The position numbers and the translations under genes were made by a program. Below are positions 4,900-13,115 of a DNA stretch of 29,203 nt, piece after piece. The first letter of the stretch is position 1. Each line of letters begins with the position of its first letter. The notes beneath the pieces are model-generated. The model searched no databases, was not told the DNA's origin, and saw nothing but the letters and a program-made list of their open reading frames with translations. Source of the DNA: Candidatus Zixiibacteriota bacterium (GTDB lineage: Bacteria > Zixibacteria > MSB-5A5 > GN15 > JAAZOE01); contig JAAZOE010000393.1 in the NCBI GenBank assembly GCA_012797915.1, positions 1-29,203 of the forward strand, read 5' to 3'.

Positions 4900-7197
4900 C
4901 TACGTCCGGAACAGGTATTGCAGCTTCATGAAAAACTGGCGCTGGGTCAGCTGCCACTCGGTCGGATGATCGGGGTTGACGGGCAACCGATCCAATTCGT
5001 TGTAGTCATAGGTCGACCCGACATAGAAGACCGAAAACGAGCCGAGCCGATAGGTCAGCAGCGGATCGACATCCCAGGCCTTGTCGAAATCGTTGTACTG
5101 CACGACCAGACGGAACGATAATTCCCGGGTGGCCTGGTATTGAATCCTGGTGCGGGTGATATACCCGTTGTAATAGCGCTCCTTGTGCTCCAGGCCGGTC
5201 ATGCGGGTGAAGTTGAAATTCGGTTCGATGGTCAACCGATCGATCGGCTTTAATGACATATATGCGCCGACCGTGGTTTCCTCGCCCTTGGCCATTTCGT
5301 AATACGCCAGACCCCGGCCATACTCCCAATAGAACCCGTACCCAAGTCCCTTGCCGGGCCGCCCGTCGATGTCGGCATAGATGTGCCACATATCGTCGAA
5401 CCCGACGCCTCGCCAGAGTTGATAGGCGTTGCTGTACCCCCCGCTGAATGAGGTCCCGGCCACCCGCGTGTTGACATTCAGGCTGGCGTTGATCTGGTCC
5501 GTCCGCTTGACCCCGGTAATGAAATCCCATCGCCGGAAGGCATACATGTTCGGGGTGATCGTCACGATCGGGCCGGATTTCGGGTAGATCGTGTAACTGA
5601 GCGCCGCCTCGCCGGTGCGATGGTTGTTGACCGGGTCATATCCGTTCTGCGTGCGGTAACTCGGTTCGATCTGGTTATACCCGAGGAAATAGTTCAGGCT
5701 GCGGGCGTCGCGATCGAAACGGACGATAAAGGCGTGGCCGGAGTAATCCTCGCCGTCGAGGCCGATGGTATGCTTATCCCGGTCAAACGTCCGGTCGCCG
5801 TACCCCGGGGTCAGCGACGGTTTGTCCGGCTCCAGCGTATGGGTGAACAACGCCTGTCCGACGATATGATACTGCGGCGACAAGCGCAGGTCGCCGTCGA
5901 CCGAGAATACCGTCCCCGACCCGCCGCCGTCGAAGCGGCGGTCCGTGAGCATGACACCCAGCCGGGAGTTGGCCCCGAACTGCTGGGACGCCCTCAGGAT
6001 GGTCGAGGTGCTCTTGCCGGTGTTCAACAGCACGCTGCTGGCGTCCAGCGGGATCATATACGGCGTGTTGTCGTCGCGGGCGACGACCGCTCCGATCGTG
6101 GTCCCCCCGGTCCGGCCGGTGACTTTGGCTGCCAGCGAGGGATCATTAATGGTGCGGGTGTAAAACGAATTGAACAGGGTGGCGAAAATGTCGCTCCCTT
6201 CCTGGAAAAACGGCCGCCGCTCGGGATACATCAGCGAGATGGTCGAGTTGACGTCGATCTGGTCGGCATCGGCCTCAATCTGGCTGAAATCGGGGTTGAG
6301 GGCCGCTTCCATGGTGATGTCCGAAGTCAGGGCGTATTTTCCGCCCAGCGACATTTCCCCTTTCGGCTTGCCGTTGTCAAAATTGTACGCCGGGTCGGCG
6401 GTCTCGGTCAGATGGCCCGATTGGGTGGCCACGAAGGCCGGCAGGATCTCGATCCCTTTGCCCGGTCGGACATCGCGGATGCCATCAAGGGTGCCCCATT
6501 GGCAGGAGCGGCAGCGCTCGTTCCGGTTGACCGCCGCCCAGGCGTATTGCTGGGTCGTCCCGCGCGGCCGGCTGCGGATAAACTGGACCCGCCAGTTTTG
6601 TTCGTCCTTGTTGGGAAAGCGCATACTGGCGAACGGAATCGCGATCTCGACCGTGTAGCCGGAATCGGTGATTTTTGCCGCCGATTCCCAGATCAAATCG
6701 TACCCGGAGTCCTCGCCCATGATGCTGGTCCAGAGCATGTCCTTCTGTACCCCGTACGGGTTGACCATAAACTCATACGCCCAGGAGGTGTTGTTATAGG
6801 TGTCCAGGCAGACGCCGACCATATCGTCGCCGGAATACCGGTCGCGCTGGCTCATGGTTGCCCGCAGTTGATCGGGATGATCGTCATAGCAGACGAAAGC
6901 GACATAGAGTTTGTCCGCATCGTAGGTGACCAACACGTCGGTTCGCACTTCCGGCCGGATGTTTTCCCCTGGCTGGACCTCGGCGAAGTTGCCGAACCGG
7001 GCGGCGGCCTTCCAGACGGGATCGTCTAGGGCGCCGTTGATATCGACGTCATCGGCGGTTTTGGCGATGGTGAGGCTCGGTTGCACTTGCGGCTGGAACG
7101 ATTCCTCCGTGGGGACGGCGAATGCGTTCGCGACCAGGACAATCATGAGGGCGGCGGTGAGGAACCGAGATGGTCGAAAAGAGACAATAGGTTCCAT
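4900..7197 (-). CDS. DUF5916 outer-membrane protein with CBM9-like N-terminal domain
   Basis: A 765-residue secreted protein. A signal peptide (hydrophobic LTAALMIVLVANAFA) occupies about residues 12-27. Residues 41-220 look like the CBM9-like sugar-binding beta-sandwich that opens such proteins, with the hallmark V-D-I-N-G-A-L-D-D-P-V-W at 51-62. The rest is the DUF5916 part, recognisable by Y-P-E-R-R-P-F-F-Q-E-G-S-D-I-F from residue 324. It ends in alternating aromatic beta-strands of an outer-membrane barrel, closing Q-Y-L-F-R-T. The family's function is unknown; a role in outer-membrane glycan or substrate binding is often guessed. A Cys pair in C-R-S-C (about 240) could be a disulfide. 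The ATG at 7197 was preferred to upstream starts because it immediately precedes the signal peptide and has AAAGGA upstream. Probably transcribed alone, given the long gaps on both sides. Confidence 0.88.
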   Translation of the reverse strand: MEPIVSFRPSRFLTAALMIVLVANAFAVPTEESFQPQVQPSLTIAKTADDVDINGALDDPVWKAAARFGNFAEVQPGENIRPEVRTDVLVTYDADKLYVAFVCYDDHPDQLRATMSQRDRYSGDDMVGVCLDTYNNTSWAYEFMVNPYGVQKDMLWTSIMGEDSGYDLIWESAAKITDSGYTVEIAIPFASMRFPNKDEQNWRVQFIRSRPRGTTQQYAWAAVNRNERCRSCQWGTLDGIRDVRPGKGIEILPAFVATQSGHLTETADPAYNFDNGKPKGEMSLGGKYALTSDITMEAALNPDFSQIEADADQIDVNSTISLMYPERRPFFQEGSDIFATLFNSFYTRTINDPSLAAKVTGRTGGTTIGAVVARDDNTPYMIPLDASSVLLNTGKSTSTILRASQQFGANSRLGVMLTDRRFDGGGSGTVFSVDGDLRLSPQYHIVGQALFTHTLEPDKPSLTPGYGDRTFDRDKHTIGLDGEDYSGHAFIVRFDRDARSLNYFLGYNQIEPSYRTQNGYDPVNNHRTGEAALSYTIYPKSGPIVTITPNMYAFRRWDFITGVKRTDQINASLNVNTRVAGTSFSGGYSNAYQLWRGVGFDDMWHIYADIDGRPGKGLGYGFYWEYGRGLAYYEMAKGEETTVGAYMSLKPIDRLTIEPNFNFTRMTGLEHKERYYNGYITRTRIQYQATRELSFRLVVQYNDFDKAWDVDPLLTYRLGSFSVFYVGSTYDYNELDRLPVNPDHPTEWQLTQRQFFMKLQYLFRT

Positions 7198-7224
7198 GAC
7201 CAGAATCCTTTGTTTCTGGTTGCC

Positions 7225-7245
7225 GCGGGTCATCGGTTGACCCGC
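7225..7245 (-). promoter_or_regulatory. Hairpin in the DUF5916 leader
   Basis: GCGGGTC (7225-7231) and GACCCGC (7239-7245) form a perfect seven-base-pair stem with a seven-base loop, about 30 bases before the start codon. On the minus strand it is preceded by a run of seven T. It could affect translation or mRNA stability. I recognise no known riboregulator. Confidence 0.3.
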
Positions 7246-7367
7246 ACCAAAAAAAGATTGCAGTTGAGTTGTCTTGAGACGCTGCCCCTCCACCCGGATG
7301 CAGCGACTCCCGACGGCCCCCGGCGGGGAGAACCGCCACAGGTATCGATACGGGGAGGTGTATCAAT

Positions 7368-7451
7368 ATGTTTCAGGATTTTAGCCGAGAGAACTGGGCT
7401 TTGTTGTTATGGAAACGAATATTTTGGTATCGCGCGGAAATACGCTGCTGA
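7368..7451 (+). CDS. Possible 27-residue small ORF (low confidence)
   Basis: ATG at 7368 is preceded by the near-ideal Shine-Dalgarno GGGGAGGTG with a seven-base spacer. It encodes a short peptide (starts MFQDFSRENW, rich in Trp and Arg) that stops with TGA. The Shine-Dalgarno lies in the loop of an inverted repeat (ATCGATAC with GTATCAAT, seven of eight pairs). It is on the strand opposite both neighbours. No homology is known to me, so it may be chance. Confidence 0.2.
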   Translation: MFQDFSRENWALLLWKRIFWYRAEIRC

Positions 7452-7473
7452 CTGTTATTCGTCCGTTCCGGTG

Positions 7474-7821
7474 CTAGGGCATCAGCGTTTTCGGGTGGTC
7501 CAGCATCGCCCCGACAATGTCGCGCATGTCCGTGGCCGTCCCCACGACCAGCTTATCGCGACGTTTGTAGTATTCCAGACAGGTCGTACAGGAAGCCACT
7601 GTCGAGCCCCGCTCCACAAACTGCTTCAACTGCTCCTCCACCGGCGACCCCTCCGTCGACAGAAAAATTCCGCTGTTGACGCAGATGATCCGGGCCGGAA
7701 CCGTTCCCGATTCCAACAACATGGTCAGAAACGATTTGATCAGCCGTTCTCCCAGGTCCGGCTCACCATCCCCCAACCAGGCCGATTTGAGCAGAAGCAG
7801 CATATCTTTGTCCACACCCAC
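7474..7821 (-). CDS. DsrE-family protein resembling the C-terminal domain of YedF
   Basis: A 115-residue protein from the chosen start. It has the DsrE/DsrF-like pattern: G-D-G-E-P-D-L-G-E-R-L-I-K-S-F-L after the first strand, then V-N-S-G-I-F-L, then S-C-T-T-C-L-E-Y-Y (Cys78, Cys81), then a V-G-x-A-T-D-M ending. This matches the C-terminal domain of selenium-metabolism YedF proteins, where the C-x-x-C region is thought to bind or transfer sulfur or selenium. Here it stands alone, without the N-terminal TusA domain, and no selenium gene is next to it, so only a thiol/persulfide-handling role is inferred. A GTG start at 7821 was chosen because AAGGAG lies seven bases upstream. An in-frame GTG at 7839 without a Shine-Dalgarno would add six residues that fit the first beta-strand. 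Confidence 0.8.
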   Translation of the reverse strand: MGVDKDMLLLLKSAWLGDGEPDLGERLIKSFLTMLLESGTVPARIICVNSGIFLSTEGSPVEEQLKQFVERGSTVASCTTCLEYYKRRDKLVVGTATDMRDIVGAMLDHPKTLMP

Positions 7822-7832
7822 GATGACACTCC

Positions 7833-7859
7833 TTGACACGACGTGACGGCGTTTAGATT
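7833..7859 (+). promoter_or_regulatory. Weak candidate promoter for the M16 peptidase
   Basis: TTGACA (7833-7838) and TAGATT (7854-7859, four of six) are spaced by 15 bases, about 225 bases before the M16 start. The short spacing lowers confidence. A hairpin (GACCGAC 8001-8007 with GTCGGTC 8018-8024) would lie in the leader. Confidence 0.25.
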
Positions 7860-8084
7860 TCCGCCAATTAACGCCTCCGTCGGGCCGGGGTCAAGCCTCT
7901 TCGGCGGATTTTTGGCTCCTCTCCCCCGCCGCCGGAAGATCGACCGCAATTGCCAACAACTTTTCGGCTGATTTTTCGTCTTTAGATACTAACGCCCGCC
8001 GACCGACAGGCGCGCCGGTCGGTCTTTGCCGCCGCGGAGAAAGTGGCTGTACAGCCTGAGCGTCTGGATGAAAGAGGAGAGACC

Positions 8085-10817
8085 ATGAAATCACTGGGTA
8101 GGCGCACGATCGTGATCGTGGCGATGCTGGCCTTTGCCGCCGGGATCGTTTCCGCCGGCGACTTGCCGGAAATCAAGTATGAGAAATACGAATTGCCCAA
8201 CGGCCTGGACGTCATCCTGCATGAGGACCATTCCATACCGATGGTTTCCGTGAACGTCTGGTACCACGTGGGATCGAAAAACGAAAAACCGGGCAAAACC
8301 GGGTATGCCCATCTGTTCGAGCATATGATGTTTGAGGGTTCCCAGCATCATCCGGTGGAATTCGACGACGGCATCGTCAAATACGGCGGTATCGACAACG
8401 GCTCGACCACCGAGGACCGCACCAACTACTGGGAAAACATGCCCAGCAACTACCTGGAAAAGGCCCTCTGGCTGGAGGCCGACCGGATGGGGTACCTGCT
8501 GCCGGCGCTGGATTCCGGCCGTCTGGTCAACCAGCGCGACGTGGTGAAAAACGAACGCCGCCAACGGGTGGACAACCAGCCCTATGGCCGGGTGGATGAA
8601 CTTTCCCGCACCCTGCTGTATCCCAAAACCCATCCGTATTCCTGGCCGGTCATCGGCAGCATGGCCGACCTGTCGACGGCCACGGTGGAGGACGTGTCGG
8701 ATTGCTTCCGCACCTATTACTCCCCCAACAACGCCTCCCTCTGTATCGCCGGCGATTTCGACCCGGCCCAGGCCAAAGCCTGGGTGGAAAAATATTTCGG
8801 ACCGATTCCTCCGGGCCCGACCATCGACCGCCTGACCTCATGGGTCCCGGTCCTGACCGACGTTCGACGGGCGAAACTGGAGGATAATGTCAGCCTGCCG
8901 CGCGTGTATATCGCCTGGCAGACCCCGGCCAACTACGCCCCCGGCGATGCCGAACTGGATCTATTGGCCAGCGTGCTGTCCTCGGGAAAATCCTCGCGGC
9001 TGTACAAAACGCTGGTTTACGACCAGCAGGTCGCTCAGGAGGTTTACGCCTATCAGTATTCGCGCGAACTGGGCAGCACCTTCAATATCATCGCCACCGC
9101 CAAGAGCGGCGGATCGCTGGATGAACTCGAACGAAAGATCGACAGCATCTTGAAGGAAATCACCTCCAGGGGGGTAACCGCCGGGGAACTGGCGCTGGCC
9201 AAGACCGACTGGGAAACCGGGTTCGTCCGCGGCCTCCAGCAGGTAGGAGGGTTCGGCGGCCGGGCCGATCGTCTCAATTCCTACAATACCCAACTGGGCG
9301 ATCCCGGCAAGATGCAATGGGATTGCCAGAGGTACACCAACGCCACCGCCGAGGGGGTCCGCCGGTGCGCCCTGCAATATCTGAAACCGGACGGCCGCGT
9401 GATTATTCAGGTCTATCCGAAAGGGGAACTGGCCACCGCCGGGGACACGGCCGCCATGGCGTCCGAGCCGGGCGGCGCCGCCGAACCGTCGTTCACCCCT
9501 CCGGTGATTCAGAATGGCACGCTGGCCAACGGCATGAAGATCATGCTGGTGGAAAAGCACGACCTGCCGCTGGTGGAGGTCGATCTCCAGATCAACGCCG
9601 GCTGGACGGCCGACCCGGCCGACCGTTTCGGCGTCAGCGCCATGACCGCCGACCTGTTGACCGAGGGCACCAAGACGATGAACGCGCTTCAGGTTTCGGA
9701 TGAGGCCCAGCGTTTGGGCGCCCAACTGAACTCCTACAGCGGATACGATATCGCCACGGCCGGCGTCAACGTCCTGAAGAAAAACCTCGATCCGGCGCTC
9801 AAACTGCTGGCCGACGTCGTCCTGACCCCGACGTTCCCGGCGGCGGAACTGGACCGGATAAAGGAACTTAAACTGGGTCAGATTCAACAGGAATCGAAAC
9901 AGGCTCTGAACATGGCCCGCAAGGTCTTCGCCCGCGAGCTGTATGGCGCCGATCATCCCTATGGCGAACCGGGATCGGGTAACGGCACCCCCAGGAGTCT
10001 GGCGGCGATCACCCGCGATGATCTGGTTAAGTTCTACAATACTTGGTATATGCCGAACAACACCACGGCCATTGTGGTCGGCGACATCACCATGGCCGAG
10101 GCCAAAGCCAAACTGGAAAAGGCGTTCGGCGGATGGAAGGGCGGCACAACGCCGGTCGTGGCGTTGAAACCGCCTAAACCTATTGCCAAGACGACCATTT
10201 GCATCGTGGACAAACCGGGCGCGGCCCAGAGCGCGATCGTTCTGGGGAACGTGGCCTTGCCGACGGCGGAACCCGATTTCCTGCCGACCGTTGTGGCCGT
10301 CCAGGTGCTGGGGGGCGGCAGTGCCGACCGGTTGTATTCGAATTTGCGTCAGGACAAGGGGTACACCTATGGCGCCTATTCCCGCCTGTCGTACCGCAAA
10401 GGCCCGGCGCCGTTCAACTGCTACGCCCAGGTGCAGACCGAGTTTACCAAGGAATCGGTGGCGGAGTTCGTCAAGGAAGTCCGCGGGATCACCGGCGAAC
10501 GCCCCATCACCGTTGATGAACTGACCAAGAACAAGGATAACATCATCAAGAGTTACCCGCAGAATTTCGAGACCTATTCCGGCATCGCCGGACAGATGGG
10601 CATCATCAACAGCCTCGGCCTACCGGAGGATTACTGGAATACCTACGTCAACGGCGTTCGCAACGTCACGGTTGACCAGGCGATGCGGATGGCCAGACAA
10701 TATATCCATCCCGACGCTCTGTTGATCGTGGTGGTGGGGGATCGTCAGAAGATCGAGCCGAGACTGCGCGAGTTGAACCTCGGCGAAATCGTCTTCCCCC
10801 CGGTGGATGACATTTGA
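8085..10817 (+). CDS. M16 family zinc metallopeptidase, two-domain
   Basis: A 910-residue secreted peptidase of the pitrilysin/insulinase clan. A signal peptide (IVIVAMLAFAAGIVSA) covers about residues 9-24, so it acts in the periplasm or at the surface. The first half has the inverted zinc motif H-L-F-E-H at 76-80 (His76, Glu79, His80) and the distant zinc ligand Glu157 in V-V-K-N-E-R-R-Q, 77 residues on, the usual distance. The second half, from about residue 470, repeats the fold (L-A-N-G-M-K-I-M-L-V) but has G-V-S-A-M-T-A-D-L-L where the zinc motif would be, so it is the non-catalytic partner half. R-L-Y-S-N-L-R near 745 and the G-Y-T-Y-G-A-Y segment are typical of that half. The ATG has AGAGGAGAGA just upstream. 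It appears monocistronic, with hairpins downstream. Likely role is degrading peptides taken up or released in the envelope. Confidence 0.95.
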   Translation: MKSLGRRTIVIVAMLAFAAGIVSAGDLPEIKYEKYELPNGLDVILHEDHSIPMVSVNVWYHVGSKNEKPGKTGYAHLFEHMMFEGSQHHPVEFDDGIVKYGGIDNGSTTEDRTNYWENMPSNYLEKALWLEADRMGYLLPALDSGRLVNQRDVVKNERRQRVDNQPYGRVDELSRTLLYPKTHPYSWPVIGSMADLSTATVEDVSDCFRTYYSPNNASLCIAGDFDPAQAKAWVEKYFGPIPPGPTIDRLTSWVPVLTDVRRAKLEDNVSLPRVYIAWQTPANYAPGDAELDLLASVLSSGKSSRLYKTLVYDQQVAQEVYAYQYSRELGSTFNIIATAKSGGSLDELERKIDSILKEITSRGVTAGELALAKTDWETGFVRGLQQVGGFGGRADRLNSYNTQLGDPGKMQWDCQRYTNATAEGVRRCALQYLKPDGRVIIQVYPKGELATAGDTAAMASEPGGAAEPSFTPPVIQNGTLANGMKIMLVEKHDLPLVEVDLQINAGWTADPADRFGVSAMTADLLTEGTKTMNALQVSDEAQRLGAQLNSYSGYDIATAGVNVLKKNLDPALKLLADVVLTPTFPAAELDRIKELKLGQIQQESKQALNMARKVFARELYGADHPYGEPGSGNGTPRSLAAITRDDLVKFYNTWYMPNNTTAIVVGDITMAEAKAKLEKAFGGWKGGTTPVVALKPPKPIAKTTICIVDKPGAAQSAIVLGNVALPTAEPDFLPTVVAVQVLGGGSADRLYSNLRQDKGYTYGAYSRLSYRKGPAPFNCYAQVQTEFTKESVAEFVKEVRGITGERPITVDELTKNKDNIIKSYPQNFETYSGIAGQMGIINSLGLPEDYWNTYVNGVRNVTVDQAMRMARQYIHPDALLIVVVGDRQKIEPRLRELNLGEIVFPPVDDI

Positions 10818-10854
10818 GCAGCAGCGCGTTTCGGTAGATTGTAGAGCCGGGTGG

Positions 10855-10881
10855 CACCCTCAAGCCTTGGGCGCGAGGGTG
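10855..10881 (+). promoter_or_regulatory. Hairpin after the M16 gene
   Basis: CACCCTC (10855-10861) pairs with GAGGGTG (10875-10881), extendable by a G-U and a G-C pair, with a 13-base loop. It is the first of two hairpins in the 230-base gap to the convergent TspO gene. There is no T run after it, so it is more likely a 3'-end structure than the terminator itself. Confidence 0.35.
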
Positions 10882-10923
10882 TCGGAAAGGCATATCAAGC
10901 TTCTCTCGGTATCACACACCCCG

Positions 10924-10969
10924 AAGGCGGCCCGAGTCCCAACCTGCTCTCTGGGCCGCCTTTACCTTT
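10924..10969 (+). terminator. Candidate intrinsic terminator of the M16 gene
   Basis: A perfect ten-base-pair stem, AAGGCGGCCC (10924-10933) with GGGCCGCCTT (10953-10962), with a 19-base loop, followed by TACCTTTTC. The T-rich tail and the position after the M16 gene, before the convergent TspO gene, support termination. Confidence 0.6.
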
Positions 10970-11047
10970 TCATCCATCCAATTCCGATCACTCGATAGAG
11001 CCGTCGCCCCCAATGCTCCAGCGATTTCCACCGCATATAGTTTTTCC

Positions 11048-11518
11048 TCACCGGTTCAGGCGCCAGAGAGTGAACGTCAGCACCGAGGCAAAGGCCACCC
11101 AGGCGGCATAGGGAATCAGCAATATCCCGGCGGTCGTATTCTTCGGCCAAAAGGCGATTATCGTCGCCACGATCGACAGCCAGAGCACGACAATTTCGGC
11201 AAACGCCGCGGCCGGATTATGCAGGCCGAAGAATATCCAGGTCCAGAGACCATTAAGCAGGAGCTGGAAAAGGAATAATCCCAACGCCGGTCCAGCCCGC
11301 CTGAATCCATACTGCCGCCATACCAGCCACGCGGCCGTCCCCATCATAGCGTATAAAATCGTCCAGACCGGCCCGAATACCCAACCGGGCGGATTCCACG
11401 TCGGTTTATTGAGCGTCGCATACCATTCGCCGGGCACGAACCTTCCGGAGACAGCCGCCACGACGAAACAAAGGGCGATCCACCCAATCAATCCCAGAAT
11501 CGACTGCATTTTGGTCAT
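11048..11518 (-). CDS. tspO: TspO/MBR family protein
   Basis: A 156-residue membrane protein of the TspO / mitochondrial benzodiazepine receptor family, which binds tetrapyrroles such as protoporphyrin and acts in stress and porphyrin handling. Five membrane helices are visible and length is normal. Family signature: W-Y-A-T-L-N-K-P-T-W-N-P-P-G-W-V-F-G-P-V-W at about 32-52, then I-L-Y-A-M-M-G, and the later L-N-G-L-W-T-W-I-F-F-G-L-H. The ATG at 11518 was preferred to an ATG six codons upstream because AGAGGAG is placed seven bases before it. It is divergent from the radical SAM gene and shares a 135-base intergenic region with it. No haem or carotenoid genes are adjacent, so its pathway here is open. 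Confidence 0.95.
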   Translation of the reverse strand: MTKMQSILGLIGWIALCFVVAAVSGRFVPGEWYATLNKPTWNPPGWVFGPVWTILYAMMGTAAWLVWRQYGFRRAGPALGLFLFQLLLNGLWTWIFFGLHNPAAAFAEIVVLWLSIVATIIAFWPKNTTAGILLIPYAAWVAFASVLTFTLWRLNR

Positions 11519-11583
11519 CGATATTCTCCTCTGCAATACCTCAACCGGTCAACCGCCCAATGGTTCCCGCGTGGGAAACACTC

Positions 11584-11612
11584 TTGACGGAAACGAAGGC
11601 CGATGGTATACT
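11584..11612 (+). promoter_or_regulatory. Strong sigma70-type promoter of the radical SAM gene
   Basis: TTGACG (11584-11589, five of six) and TATACT (11607-11612, five of six) with an optimal 17-base spacer. Transcription would start near 11619, leaving a leader of about 35 bases with the AGGTGG ribosome-binding site at its end. Confidence 0.7.
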
Positions 11613-11653
11613 GGTCGGGCGCTGAATACCGAACAGACAACAGGTGGTCATCC

Positions 11654-13087
11654 ATGAGCGGCAAGTCCGGCCCGTCGATTCTCGTGTTGTTTCCGTCATC
11701 GTATTACTACCCTGGCGGCCTGCCGCGGGATGAAATCAAGTCCTCGCCGCTGACCCTAGCCTCGTACCTGTCGCAATTTTTCCCGGTCGAATACGCCGAT
11801 TTCGAGTTCTCCATCGGACGCCCGGAAACCAACATCCAGATTCGACGGTTCGAACGAAAAGCACGGGAATTTTTCGCCGCCCGGACGTTCGATATCCTGG
11901 CCCTTTCCTGCTGGACCACCGTAGGGTACCAGGCCACCATGGCCGCGGCGAAGATCGCGCGGGAAGTTCACCCCGGGGCGTTAATCGTCGTCGGCGGGTA
12001 TCACCCCACCGCCCGGCCGGATGATTTCCGGGGACCGGACTCTCCGGTCGATTATGTCATCCGCGGCGAGGGGGAACTGGCCCTTCGGGAAATCGCCGAG
12101 GGGTTGGCCTCGGTTGGACGGCCATCACAGACCCGCGAAGTAATCGGTGCGCCGTTGACCGCGGATGACCTGGCCGTAATCGACTGGGATCTGATCGATG
12201 AACTGATCCAGACGACCTTCCCCGACGGGTTGAGCATGCTGACCACGTACCTTTCGCGCGGTTGTCCGTTCGAGTGCACGTTCTGCGTGGAGTCGCTGAA
12301 GAACCGCACCTGGCGGGCGCTCCCCACCGCGCAGGCGATAGAGCAGGCCCGGCAGGCGATGCGCCGATTTTCCATCCACGGCCTCGGGTTCGGGGATGCC
12401 TGTTTCGGCCTGCAGAAGAGCTGGCGCAAGGAGATGATCCAGCTTCTGGCGGCGGAGAGACCCGAATGCTGGATACTGTTCGAGACCCGGCCGGAATTTT
12501 TGGATGAGGATGATATCAAGCTCCTTTCGCAGATGAAAGTGGAAATCCAGTTCGGGGTCGAAAGCTGCTCGCCGGATATGCTCCGGATCATGAACAAGAC
12601 CACCCAGCCGGAAAAATTCCTGGCCAAGTTCCGGGAAACCAGCCATCGTCTGTCGGAATACGGCATCGTCCATGGCGCCAATCTTATCTTCAATCATCCC
12701 GGCGAGACGGAGAAGAGTCTCAAGGAGACGTTCGCCTTCATGGACGCCGAAGCAGCCCGCGGACCGTCATCGTTGATCTGGACCTGCCACAGCTATATGC
12801 ACTTTCCCGGCAGCGCCGTCGACCGCCATCAGGCGGAATACGAACGGCGGTACGGCGCGGTGTTCCACCAGCCCGAGTGGTGGAAGCAGGAGGGCAATCC
12901 ATTCACCGCCGCCCGGAAGGTGACTCCATCGCACGATCTGTCCGGCAGCCGTGCGGGAATGTGGCAGACGCTGTTCGATGCCCGTGAGGAGGCAATCAAG
13001 GATGCTCTGACTCCGACCGCCTTCAAGATAGCGGCTGACGCCCTCTATCCTGATTGGAGGAACGATCTTCGGTATCCGCCGGCGTGA
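11654..13087 (+). CDS. Radical SAM protein with N-terminal B12-binding-type domain
   Basis: A 477-residue protein. Residues about 8-160 form a Rossmann-like cobalamin-binding-type domain (I-L-V-L-F-P, then I-V-V-G-G-Y-H-P-T-A, then Y-V-I-R-G-E-G-E). The canonical D-x-H-x-x-G cobalamin-ligand motif is not visible, so base-off B12 binding is uncertain. The radical SAM core follows, with the iron-sulfur ligands in S-R-G-C-P-F-E-C-T-F-C (Cys204, Cys208, Cys211) and F-G-V-E-S-C-S-P near 313-320. The C-terminal part resembles the Elp3/MiaB-type TIM barrel. The closest groups are BchE/P-methylase-like B12 radical SAM enzymes; the substrate cannot be named. The ATG at 11654 has AGGTGG six bases upstream and begins just before the first strand. 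Its neighbours give no pathway, so it may be a single-gene transcript. Confidence 0.88.
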   Translation: MSGKSGPSILVLFPSSYYYPGGLPRDEIKSSPLTLASYLSQFFPVEYADFEFSIGRPETNIQIRRFERKAREFFAARTFDILALSCWTTVGYQATMAAAKIAREVHPGALIVVGGYHPTARPDDFRGPDSPVDYVIRGEGELALREIAEGLASVGRPSQTREVIGAPLTADDLAVIDWDLIDELIQTTFPDGLSMLTTYLSRGCPFECTFCVESLKNRTWRALPTAQAIEQARQAMRRFSIHGLGFGDACFGLQKSWRKEMIQLLAAERPECWILFETRPEFLDEDDIKLLSQMKVEIQFGVESCSPDMLRIMNKTTQPEKFLAKFRETSHRLSEYGIVHGANLIFNHPGETEKSLKETFAFMDAEAARGPSSLIWTCHSYMHFPGSAVDRHQAEYERRYGAVFHQPEWWKQEGNPFTAARKVTPSHDLSGSRAGMWQTLFDAREEAIKDALTPTAFKIAADALYPDWRNDLRYPPA

Positions 13088-13115
13088 TTATCGCTGAGGG
13101 ATCGGCGGAGGCGTT

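Noticed and set aside
5620..7029. A 469-codon open frame on the plus strand opposite the DUF5916 gene
   Set aside because: It is antisense to a clearly real gene with family motifs; its sequence is a compositional shadow rich in Arg, Val and Gly.
10818..11047. RNA gene in the gap after the M16 gene
   Set aside because: The two hairpins there are best explained as 3'-end structures; no tRNA-like cloverleaf or known RNA motif could be traced.
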